Assembly: GCA_031255425.1 (NCBI GenBank)
Contig: JAIRSN010000255.1
Location: 1-5,788 of the forward strand
Direction: 5' to 3'
Length of the DNA: 5,788 nt
DNA from: Dysgonamonadaceae bacterium
GTDB lineage: Bacteria; Bacteroidota; Bacteroidia; Bacteroidales; Azobacteroidaceae
Shown here: positions 1-5,771 of the stretch, in pieces
Numbering within the stretch: position 1 is the first letter of the stretch
How the letters are laid out: each line of letters starts with the position of its first letter
Notes under the pieces: generated by a model
Seen by the model: the letters and a program-made list of their open reading frames with translations, nothing else
Database searches by the model: none
What the model was told of the DNA's origin: nothing
Program-made: the position numbers and the translations under genes

Positions 1-7
1 CAAGCAT

Positions 8-955
8 TTACCACGACATGTCGGAAGCGATGACACTGTCTCTGACGGTGGGGAATCCCAGGTTCCGGCCTTCGATGATTGAACGGGCGAAAACGTTCAC
101 AATCACATTAATCTTCTTATCGTTGAAATCGTCGGCCATTATGACCGTTTTGTTGATTCCGTGCAGTTGAACGGTTGCTTTTTTGAAGTCGTGCGTCATC
201 CGTGCAATGCCTTTGGTTCCGATTACGTCCACATAGCAATTGTGTGTCTGGTCGATAGCCATGTGTCCGTACACAAAGCCTTGCGTAATGTCGAATATCA
301 CGCCATTCCGAAAGGTTCCGTGGACTTGCAGCCACCAAGGTTCGGCATAGCTCCACATCCGGACTCCCTGCGCGTGGTAGGTGTCGTATTCGCTGCCGGC
401 ATACCAGCGCGCCACATCCACGTAGTGCATCCCGCAATCGTGAAAGGCAGGACCTTCGGCAACATGACCTTCCTGCGGCATGTGGCCGGGGGTTTGATGC
501 GCAATGCGCACAATCGCCAACTCGCCGATCTCGCCCGAACGGATAAAGTCGATGATCGCTTTGTGATACCATGCCATGCGGTTGAACAGGTTCACGGCGA
601 CCATCAGTCCCGAGCGCTCCGTTTCTTCCACCAACGCCCATTCCGTCCGAATCTCGGCGGCGATTGGCTTTTCCGCCAAAATGTGCTTGCCTGTTTTAAT
701 CGCCTTGCGCATCTGGCCGGGGCGATCGTCCGCCAAGGTCGACAGCACAACGGCTCTCACCGCCTTGTCGGAAAACAGGATGTCTTCGTTTTCAATAATT
801 ATGGCACCGGGATACATCTCCGCGGCAGTTTCTCTCGCGGCTTCGCTTGTATCACAAATATAGACCAATTCACAAAGCGGATTACCGGATAGTTCTTTTG
901 CGTATTTTTGCCCCATCTTTCCGAAACCGATAATGCCGGCTTTCAATTTCTCCAT
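8..955 (-). CDS. Gfo/Idh/MocA-family NAD(P)-dependent oxidoreductase, cytoplasmic
   Basis: Predicted 315-residue sugar or cyclitol dehydrogenase. The N-terminal Rossmann fold has the dinucleotide-binding turn GIIGFGKMG at residues 7-15 and the family EKP motif at 95-97, which helps place nicotinamide and substrate. The C-terminal half has the DCGMHYVD segment at 173-180; His177 is the likely catalytic histidine by family analogy. No signal peptide or membrane segment is visible, so it probably acts in the cytoplasm. The start ATG is preceded by an A-rich stretch and no clear Shine-Dalgarno sequence, as is usual in Bacteroidota. It is the last gene of the run that includes the DUF1080 lipoprotein, which suggests a role in metabolism of an oxidised sugar; the actual substrate cannot be read. 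The protein is short for the family (often 330-400 residues) and stops just after SDMSW, so a clipped C-terminus is possible. Family assignment is firm; specificity is unknown. Confidence 0.92.
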   Translation of the reverse strand: MEKLKAGIIGFGKMGQKYAKELSGNPLCELVYICDTSEAARETAAEMYPGAIIIENEDILFSDKAVRAVVLSTLADDRPGQMRKAIKTGKHILAEKPIAAEIRTEWALVEETERSGLMVAVNLFNRMAWYHKAIIDFIRSGEIGELAIVRIAHQTPGHMPQEGHVAEGPAFHDCGMHYVDVARWYAGSEYDTYHAQGVRMWSYAEPWWLQVHGTFRNGVIFDITQGFVYGHMAIDQTHNCYVDVIGTKGIARMTHDFKKATVQLHGINKTVIMADDFNDKKINVIVNVFARSIIEGRNLGFPTVRDSVIASDMSW

Positions 956-994
956 AATTTTTTCTGTTTTTAGTTTGGATAATAAGGATCCGCC

Positions 995-1026
995 TTTTTA
1001 CCCTCTCCTTTCTTCGAGGGTAAAAA
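995..1026 (-). other. Intercistronic stem-loop between DUF1080 gene and downstream oxidoreductase
   Basis: A perfect 11-bp inverted repeat: TTTTTACCCTC at 995-1005 and its complement at 1016-1026, with a 10-base loop. It lies in the 108-base gap between the lipoprotein stop and the next start. In the direction of transcription the T-run is on the 5' arm and the A-run on the 3' arm, the reverse of an intrinsic terminator, and no U tract follows. It is therefore more likely an mRNA processing or stabilising structure than a terminator, which fits co-transcription of the two genes. This role is inference. Confidence 0.5.
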
Positions 1027-1063
1027 AACGGAAACCAATCGAGTTTTAAGGGATTTTCTTTTC

Positions 1064-1957
1064 TTAGTCCAGGATCTTGATTTTGATGTTTTTGAACCAC
1101 ACAACATCGCCGTGATCCTGAAAACCGATGTAACCTTCCCGTTCGTCGCCGCCAAGCTGGGTGAGGAAGGTGTAAGCCAGCGGGAAATCGCCGCCTTTCT
1201 TGAATTTGCTTTCGGCAACCATCTTTTCCCACTGAGGCGTCCACAAGTGGTATTCAACTACGTTTTTGCCGTTTTGTTTGTGGACAACCGTTCCTTTAAA
1301 TACCATGATGCCGCCGGTGTTCCATTCGCCGAAAGGTTTGGCGTTTTGCGGAACGGCGGGTTTCATGTCGTACAAGGAAGCCGATTGACGGTTGCCGTTT
1401 TCGCCCAACTTTGCATCGGGATGATTGGCATTGTCCAGCACCTGGTATTCGGGCGACGAGATGTAAATCGGTTCGCCTTTTACCTCGCGGGCATGGAAGA
1501 ACACGCCCGAATTGGCGCCCTGGCTCACTTTCCAATCGAAAGTCAGTTCGAAGTTTTTGAACTTGTGGGTAAACAGAATGTCGCCGCCGTCGGCAAATTG
1601 CGCTTCGCCGGCGCCGGAACCGCTGAATTTGATGGCGCCGTCTTCAATGACCCATTTGCCCGGAACGGTGTCCTTATCGTATCCTCTCCAACCGTGGAAA
1701 GTTTTCCCGTCGAAGAGCGAGATGTAACCGTCTTTGTCGGTCTCAAACCCGGCAAGGTCTACCTGCGGTTTGTTCACCAATACATACGCGGGCGTTTCCG
1801 GGGTTGCTTCTATTAATGTTTCGTACTCGTTTTCGACGGTTAATTTCGGATCTGCCGCAACCGGCGAATCTTGTCCGGTGGCGTTATCGGCCGTCTTTTT
1901 CTGATTGCAAGCAATGATCAGGGTTGCTGCAATAAATAAAAAACTCATTTTCTTCAT
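1064..1957 (-). CDS. DUF1080 (3-keto-disaccharide hydrolase-like) lipoprotein
   Basis: A 297-residue lipoprotein. The N-terminus (MKKMSFLFIA...) is a type II signal with lipobox I-I-A-C, lipid-modified Cys17. A linker follows to about residue 75, then one DUF1080 / PF06439 domain to the C-terminus, a concanavalin/laminin-G-like fold. Hallmarks are the LFDGKTFHGW segment (81-90), SGVFFHAR (150-157), PEYQVLDN (169-176), SASLYD (192-197) and the closing GYIGFQDHGDVVWFKNIKI (275-293). Characterised members of this family cleave 3-keto glycosides made by Gfo/Idh/MocA dehydrogenases; others are uncharacterised. No acidic cluster follows Cys17 (residues NQKKT), so the usual Bacteroidota surface-export signal is not evident and a periplasm-facing anchor is likelier. 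It starts 44 bases after the upstream oxidoreductase stop, probably in one operon. The ATG at 1957 has an alternative at 1948 (Met4) that would leave the lipobox intact. Family is sure; substrate is unknown. Confidence 0.93.
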   Translation of the reverse strand: MKKMSFLFIAATLIIACNQKKTADNATGQDSPVAADPKLTVENEYETLIEATPETPAYVLVNKPQVDLAGFETDKDGYISLFDGKTFHGWRGYDKDTVPGKWVIEDGAIKFSGSGAGEAQFADGGDILFTHKFKNFELTFDWKVSQGANSGVFFHAREVKGEPIYISSPEYQVLDNANHPDAKLGENGNRQSASLYDMKPAVPQNAKPFGEWNTGGIMVFKGTVVHKQNGKNVVEYHLWTPQWEKMVAESKFKKGGDFPLAYTFLTQLGGDEREGYIGFQDHGDVVWFKNIKIKILD

Positions 1958-2001
1958 CTTGATTCTAATTTAGGATTCATTTATATTTTTCAAACGTTCT
2001 T

Positions 2002-3462
2002 TTACGGCATGGCAGGCAACGACCAGCCCTGGCGGTAAGTATGCCGAATCAACTCCTGTGCGAAGGATTTTGCCTGAATGGTTTCTTCGTCCCTGTTGAA
2101 TGTAGGATGCCCGTCGTGGATGCTGAAATTGTCCGCTTTGGTGATTTTGAAGTTGTCGCTGTCCGAAATATTGGTGAATTGCATGTTTTTGCCGTCCCAC
2201 AACAGTTCTTTGTTGAGTCCTTGCAGGCGGACAGCCATCACGCCCATGACCACCATTTCGTTGAAAGGCCCTGCTTCGCTGAAATCGGAAGCCGGTTTTA
2301 TGCGCGAGCCGGAGTCTTCCTTGCAGGCGCGCACCCAATCCATTTCGTGGGAAACGGTTATTTCCCTCTGAGTTTTGGGAGCGTCCGGCGTGCGGCCCGA
2401 CAATAACCACGGGTCGGCGCCGTAGCAGTTGCAAATCAGCGTGTCTTTCGTACCGTGGAAGATCACCAATCCGCCCATATTCCCCATCAGTTGTTTCCCC
2501 TCAGGGAAGCCTGCGGGACGGTCGGGCATCATGCCGCCGTCGTACCAATGCACGATGACTTCGGGCAGGGCGACTTTCGGCAGGTTCTCCCGCGCGGGGA
2601 AGGTCAGTTTTACGTGTTGTGCCACCGGCGCGCAATCGGTCAATAACAACGTGGAGGAGGCCTCCGCTTTAGTCGGATAACCCAGGTGCAAGGCCTTGAA
2701 GACCGGATGCAGGATGTGGCAAGCCATATCGCCCAATGCGCCGGTACCGTAATTCCACCATCCGCGCCAGTTCCAGGGATGATAAATGGAATTATAGTCC
2801 ATCATTTTGGCGGGGCCGGTAAACAAATCCCAGTTTAGCGTGGAGGGGATTTTCTCCACTTTTTTCGGCTTGTTCAAACCTTGGGGCCAGATGGGGCGGT
2901 CGGTGGCGGCCTCCACTTTGACGATTTCGCCTATTTCGCCGTTCCATATCCAATCGCAGATTTTGCGAACGCCTGCGGCGGAAGCGCCCTGGTTCCCCAT
3001 TTGCGTCGCCACCTTGTGTTTGTCTGCCAACCGGGTCAGGAGGCGCGATTCGTAAACGGAATGAGTCAGCGGTTTTTCGCAGTAAACATGTTTCCCCAAA
3101 GTCATGGCATCGGCACACATAATGGCGTGGGTATGGTCGGCGGTGGCGACCATGACGGCGTCGATGGATTTGCCCATCTCGTCGAACATTTGGCGGTAAT
3201 CCCAATAGCGTTTTGCCGTGGCATACTTGTCGAATGTGCCTTTGGCATATTTCCAGTCCACATCGCAAAGAGCGACAATGTTTTCCGAATCCATTGCATG
3301 CAGGACGCTCGCCCCGCGTCCGCCGACGCCGATACCGGCGATGTTCAGTTTGTCGCTCGGCGCTGTTTTGCCGCTGATCTTTTTCCCCAATAGCTGGGAA
3401 GGCAGGATCGTCAATCCGGCGGTTACCATTGCCGAATTTTTCAGGAATTTTCTTCTATCCAT
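2002..3462 (-). CDS. Tat-exported Gfo/Idh/MocA-family oxidoreductase
   Basis: A 486-residue oxidoreductase with a twin-arginine signal (MDRRKFLKNS, then hydrophobic residues about 11-26), so it is expected to fold with its cofactor in the cytoplasm and be exported to the periplasm. The mature part opens with the Rossmann turn GIGVGGRG (43-50); EKP is at 129-131. The segment from YHPWNWRGWWNYGTG (227-241) to GALGDMACH (241-249) is typical of the long Bacteroidota and Planctomycetes type, with Asp245 and His249 the likely active-site residues by analogy. The C-terminus ends GWSLPAMP. Family members oxidise or reduce sugar hydroxyls with NAD(P), and periplasmic ones may keep the cofactor bound, as glucose-fructose oxidoreductase does. 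It is the first gene of the three-gene run, with a promoter-like TATCTTTG about 54 bases upstream of its ATG. It most likely supplies 3-keto sugars to the lipoprotein; this is inference from the neighbourhood. Confidence 0.93.
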   Translation of the reverse strand: MDRRKFLKNSAMVTAGLTILPSQLLGKKISGKTAPSDKLNIAGIGVGGRGASVLHAMDSENIVALCDVDWKYAKGTFDKYATAKRYWDYRQMFDEMGKSIDAVMVATADHTHAIMCADAMTLGKHVYCEKPLTHSVYESRLLTRLADKHKVATQMGNQGASAAGVRKICDWIWNGEIGEIVKVEAATDRPIWPQGLNKPKKVEKIPSTLNWDLFTGPAKMMDYNSIYHPWNWRGWWNYGTGALGDMACHILHPVFKALHLGYPTKAEASSTLLLTDCAPVAQHVKLTFPARENLPKVALPEVIVHWYDGGMMPDRPAGFPEGKQLMGNMGGLVIFHGTKDTLICNCYGADPWLLSGRTPDAPKTQREITVSHEMDWVRACKEDSGSRIKPASDFSEAGPFNEMVVMGVMAVRLQGLNKELLWDGKNMQFTNISDSDNFKITKADNFSIHDGHPTFNRDEETIQAKSFAQELIRHTYRQGWSLPAMP

Positions 3463-3515
3463 ACTCTTTTTTAGTTAATTTTTTAATACATCACACCGTG
3501 TTTTGTTCACTACCG

Positions 3516-3546
3516 CAAAGATATTTTAAAATTTGTGATTCGGAAT
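3516..3546 (-). promoter_or_regulatory. Putative Bacteroidota promoter for the oxidoreductase-DUF1080 run
   Basis: On the minus strand 3523-3516 reads TATCTTTG, an exact fit to the Bacteroidota -7 consensus TAnnTTTG. The -33 element (TTTG) is weak; the best candidate is TTCC about 18 bases upstream. Transcription would start near 3508, leaving a leader of about 45 bases before the ATG at 3462. The region is AT-rich and lies beyond the stem-loop after uxaA. No operator could be identified. Confidence 0.55.
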
Positions 3547-3584
3547 TACATAAATTGATTAATAAATTAAGGGAAATGATTTTA

Positions 3585-3611
3585 AGCGTACCTCTTCAAA
3601 AGAGGCACGCT
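3585..3611 (-). terminator. Stem-loop downstream of uxaA, possible terminator
   Basis: Two 12-base arms (3585-3596 and 3600-3611) with a 3-base loop, 53 bases after the uxaA stop. Read as minus-strand RNA the single imperfect position is a G-U wobble, so all 12 pairs form; read as plus-strand RNA it is an A-C mismatch. This favours function in the minus-strand transcript. Only a weak U-poor tail (UAAAAUCAUUU) follows, so it is not a textbook intrinsic terminator and could instead protect the 3' end of the mRNA. Confidence 0.5.
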
Positions 3612-3664
3612 GTATACGGTTTGTTTTTGCTTGCGTATCGCCTGCGGTCCGGCGGAGGGGGAGC

Positions 3665-5086
3665 TTATAAGGTTACGCCGGTTTTGAAAATGGCTATTTC
3701 TTTGAAGCCGAAGTCTTCGTGTTTCAGTTTTTTTCCATCGGCCACTTCGATCAGAAAGTGAATAAACGTGTTTAACAGTTCGTCCGGTGTTTTTCCTTCC
3801 AGCAGCGAGCCGGCGTTGAAATCGATCCAGTTTCGTTTGAAGTTGTACAGCCGGGAATTGGTTGAGATTTTCAGGGTGGGCACAAAGCTGCCGAAAGGTG
3901 TTCCCCGCCCGGTCGTGAACAGCACCAGTTGGCATCCGGAGAAGGCTAACGCCGATGCCGCCACCAAGTCGTTTCCGGGTGCATTCAGGAGATTCAGCCC
4001 GTTCCGGCGAACAAGCTCGGCGTAATCCAGCACGTCGACCACTTCCGCCGAACCGCCTTTTTGCGTACAGCCCAGCGATTTGTCTTCCAGCGTGCTGATT
4101 CCTCCCGCCTTGTTTCCCGGCGATGGATTTTCGTAAATCGGCTGATCGTGTTTCCGGAAATATTCTTTGAAACGATTGATCAACCGGACTGTTTTATCAA
4201 AAACGGCTTTGTCTGTTGCCCGGTCCATCAGAAGCGTTTCGGCGCCGAACATTTCCGGGACTTCCGTCAGGATGGCTGTCCCTCCCTGCGCAATCAGCCA
4301 GTCCGAAAAGCGCCCGACCAGGGGGTTGGCGGTGATGCCGGAAAAGCCGTCGCTTCCGCCGCATTTCAATCCGACTTTCAACAGGGAGAGGGGCAGTTCT
4401 TCCCTTTTGTCGTTGCGCGTATATTCCACCAATTCTTCCATCAACCGGAAGCCGGTTTCTACCTCGTCTTCCACTTCCTGAGCGATCAGGAAGCGGACGC
4501 GGTTCTCGTCCCAGGTTCCGAGGACCTCTTTGAACGCGGACATCTGGTTGTTTTCGCAACCCAAGCCCAACACAAGAACGCCGCCGGCATTGGGATGTTT
4601 CACCAGCGCGGCCAGCGCTTTTTGCGTATGCAGATGGTCGTCGCCCAACTGGGAGCAGCCGTAATTGTGCGTAAACACCCGGACATCATCCAGATGCGAA
4701 ACATTCCGTTCCGATTGGATGCGGGAGGCGATCGCCTGCGCCTGTCCGTTTACGCAGCCGACCGTGGGAACAATCCACAACTCGTTGCGAATCCCCATTT
4801 CGCCGTTGAACCGCCGGTATCCGTGCAATTTCAGGGGACTGGCGGGAATATTCAGTTCTGTTTTTTGGGGATGATAGGTATATTGCAGGTTGTCCTGCAA
4901 ATTGGTTTTGAGATTATGCGTATGCACGTGTTCGCCTGCCTGAATATTGGTCAGGGCGTGGCCGATCGGATAACCGTATTTAATTACATTTTCTCCTTTT
5001 TTGATGTACCGGTCGGCGTATTTATGTCCGTTTTCCAGGTTGATTTGCACATTGTCTGCCGGATTAATTTTGAAATAGTTGCTCAT
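3665..5086 (-). CDS. uxaA: Altronate dehydratase (altronate hydrolase), UxaA
   Basis: A 473-residue cytoplasmic enzyme that dehydrates D-altronate to 2-keto-3-deoxy-D-gluconate in the galacturonate branch of hexuronate breakdown. Residues about 1-75 form an N-terminal SAF-like domain with AGEHVHTHN (50-58). The catalytic part follows: RNELWIVPTVGCVNG (100-114), THNYGCSQLGDDH (139-151), GLGCENNQ (174-181), KCGGSDGFSGITANP (241-255), TEVPEMFGAE (274-283), NPSPGNKAGG (320-329) and a C-terminal AIFKTGVTL. Cys111, Cys144, Cys177, Cys242 and Cys340 lie in conserved blocks and some probably bind the iron cofactor. I chose the ATG at 5086 over the one at 5158: the 24 extra residues look non-coding and would overlap the promoter-like element. 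From memory E. coli UxaA has about 495 residues; the shortfall of about 22 lies in the SAF domain. No other uronate gene is in the window. It is probably transcribed alone. Confidence 0.94.
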   Translation of the reverse strand: MSNYFKINPADNVQINLENGHKYADRYIKKGENVIKYGYPIGHALTNIQAGEHVHTHNLKTNLQDNLQYTYHPQKTELNIPASPLKLHGYRRFNGEMGIRNELWIVPTVGCVNGQAQAIASRIQSERNVSHLDDVRVFTHNYGCSQLGDDHLHTQKALAALVKHPNAGGVLVLGLGCENNQMSAFKEVLGTWDENRVRFLIAQEVEDEVETGFRLMEELVEYTRNDKREELPLSLLKVGLKCGGSDGFSGITANPLVGRFSDWLIAQGGTAILTEVPEMFGAETLLMDRATDKAVFDKTVRLINRFKEYFRKHDQPIYENPSPGNKAGGISTLEDKSLGCTQKGGSAEVVDVLDYAELVRRNGLNLLNAPGNDLVAASALAFSGCQLVLFTTGRGTPFGSFVPTLKISTNSRLYNFKRNWIDFNAGSLLEGKTPDELLNTFIHFLIEVADGKKLKHEDFGFKEIAIFKTGVTL

Positions 5087-5142
5087 ATTTATTTTTCTGA
5101 AATTTTTTAAGTTATCGGATTGAATGAATTTACAACTGTGTA

Positions 5143-5174
5143 CAAAGATAAATAACAATTTTTGATTTTAGAAA
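5143..5174 (-). promoter_or_regulatory. Putative Bacteroidota promoter for uxaA
   Basis: Minus strand 5150-5143 reads TATCTTTG, fitting TAnnTTTG. A TTTC at 5174-5171, 20 bases upstream, is one base off the -33 element TTTG at about the expected spacing. Transcription would start near 5136, giving a leader of about 50 bases to the ATG at 5086. This also supports that ATG over the one at 5158, which lies upstream of the predicted transcript start. Confidence 0.6.
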
Positions 5175-5201
5175 TAAATCTTCCGGTACCAAGTCTGAAC
5201 T

Positions 5202-5228
5202 GTGATTCTTGTGATTTATAGATTTATG
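5202..5228. repeat. Short AT-rich 9-bp-period direct repeat
   Basis: Three imperfect 9-base units in a row: GTGATTCTT, GTGATTTAT, AGATTTATG. With the flanking bases from about 5190 (AGTCTGAACT) it resembles, from memory, a motif that recurs between genes in Bacteroidota genomes. That resemblance is unverified. Confidence 0.35.
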
Positions 5229-5240
5229 TGAATAGCGGGC

Positions 5241-5361
5241 AAAAAAACAAAAGCGGTCGATGCCTGTTTCAGCACCGGCGGCGCAGCCACTCTTACATTT
5301 TAAAGAAGTACGGTGTATCTGCCACGCATAGGGGGATTGCTTCCCAAAAATACAAAAGCGG
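5241..5361. repeat. 16-base direct repeat pair flanked by GCGGGC/GCCCGC
   Basis: AAAAAAACAAAAGCGG at 5241-5256 recurs at 5346-5361 with one mismatch (AAAAATACAAAAGCGG). GCGGGC just before the first copy (5235-5240) is complementary to GCCCGC just after the second (5364-5369). The 89 bases between the copies hold nothing I recognise. Confidence 0.45.
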
Positions 5362-5374
5362 CTGCCCGCCGGAA
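5339..5374. repeat. Possible degenerate 41-bp unit at the left edge of the array
   Basis: Begins GCTTCC and ends CCGGAA, as the true units do, with an A-run after the start, but it is 36 bases long and otherwise diverged. It could be a decayed unit with a 5-base deletion. The alignment is weak. Confidence 0.3.
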
Positions 5375-5620
5375 GCTTCCGCTTTCGAAAAAAGATCTCC
5401 GGGAAGGTTTCGGATGCTTCCGCTTTTGAAAAAACGTCTCCGGGAAGATTTCGGAAGCTTCCGCTTTTGAAAAAACATCTCCGGGAAGGTTTCGGAAGCT
5501 TCCGCTTTCGAAAAAAGATCTCCGGGAAGGTTTCGGAAGCTTCCGCTTTTGAAAAAACGTCTGTGGCAGGTTTTCGGACGCTTCCGCTTTCGAAAAAACG
5601 TCTGCGGCAGGTTTTCGGAA
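5375..5620. repeat. Tandem array, six 41-bp units
   Basis: Six contiguous units of exactly 41 bases start at 5375, 5416, 5457, 5498, 5539 and 5580. Each begins GCTTCCGCTTT and ends TTTCGGA plus one or two variable bases. There are no spacers, so this is not a CRISPR array. Units 1-4 share CTCCGGGAAG in the middle; units 5 and 6 carry GTGGCAGG or GCGGCAGG there, a second subfamily at the right end. A seventh unit breaks off after CCTTCCG (5621-5627). The minus strand of the unit has no stop codon in any frame, and because 41 is not a multiple of 3 each frame cycles through three peptide types (around KAEASE, QKRKLPK and ESGSFRN). I see no sign that it is translated. Confidence 0.95.
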
Positions 5621-5723
5621 CCTTCCGGCGCCGGACACGCAGGCGCTTTTACTATTTGTGATGGCGGCGCATTGGTGATGCATAGGATACGACATTGTAC
5701 GATGCTGATGCTCCGTAGCCACC

Positions 5724-5740
5724 CGACTCCGCAGGAGTCG
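5724..5740. repeat. Stem-loop 1 at right edge (7-bp perfect stem)
   Basis: CGACTCC at 5724-5730 pairs perfectly with GGAGTCG at 5734-5740 around a GCA loop. No U tract follows on either strand, so it is not an intrinsic terminator. It stands 11 bases from a second stem-loop and probably belongs to the same structured or repetitive element. Confidence 0.6.
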
Positions 5741-5751
5741 AATATGAGTAA

Positions 5752-5771
5752 CCTCGGGCGAAAGCCCGGGG
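5752..5771 (+). repeat. Stem-loop 2 at right edge, GAAA tetraloop
   Basis: CCTCGGGC (5752-5759) pairs with GCCCGGGG (5764-5771) across a GAAA loop. In plus-strand RNA the one non-Watson-Crick pair is U-G and the loop is a GNRA tetraloop. In minus-strand RNA the pair would be A-C and the loop UUUC. The plus orientation is therefore the better RNA fold. No U tract follows. Confidence 0.6.

Noticed and set aside
161..892. 243-codon plus-strand frame antisense to the last oxidoreductase
   Set aside because: A shadow of the real minus-strand gene, with no recognisable motif.
995..1026. Intrinsic terminator between the lipoprotein gene and the last oxidoreductase
   Set aside because: No U tract follows the stem in the transcribed direction, and the T and A runs are on the wrong arms.
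4061..5110. 349-codon plus-strand frame antisense to uxaA
   Set aside because: It lies opposite a clear enzyme gene; the long antisense frame follows from codon bias of uxaA, and its translation shows no family features.
5087..5158. Upstream ATG at 5158 extending UxaA by 24 residues
   Set aside because: The extra residues are unlike UxaA N-termini and would cover the predicted promoter element; the ATG at 5086 opens directly into the SAF domain.
5375..5620. CRISPR array
   Set aside because: The units are contiguous with no unique spacers, and no cas gene is in the window.
5228..5661. Plus-strand open frames over the repeat region
   Set aside because: Short, overlapping, made mostly of repeat sequence and without a plausible start context.
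5300..5722. 140-codon minus-strand open frame over the 41-bp array
   Set aside because: It exists because the repeat has no stop codons on that strand. The peptide is only the repeat read in shifting frames, with no recognisable domain, signal or translation start context.
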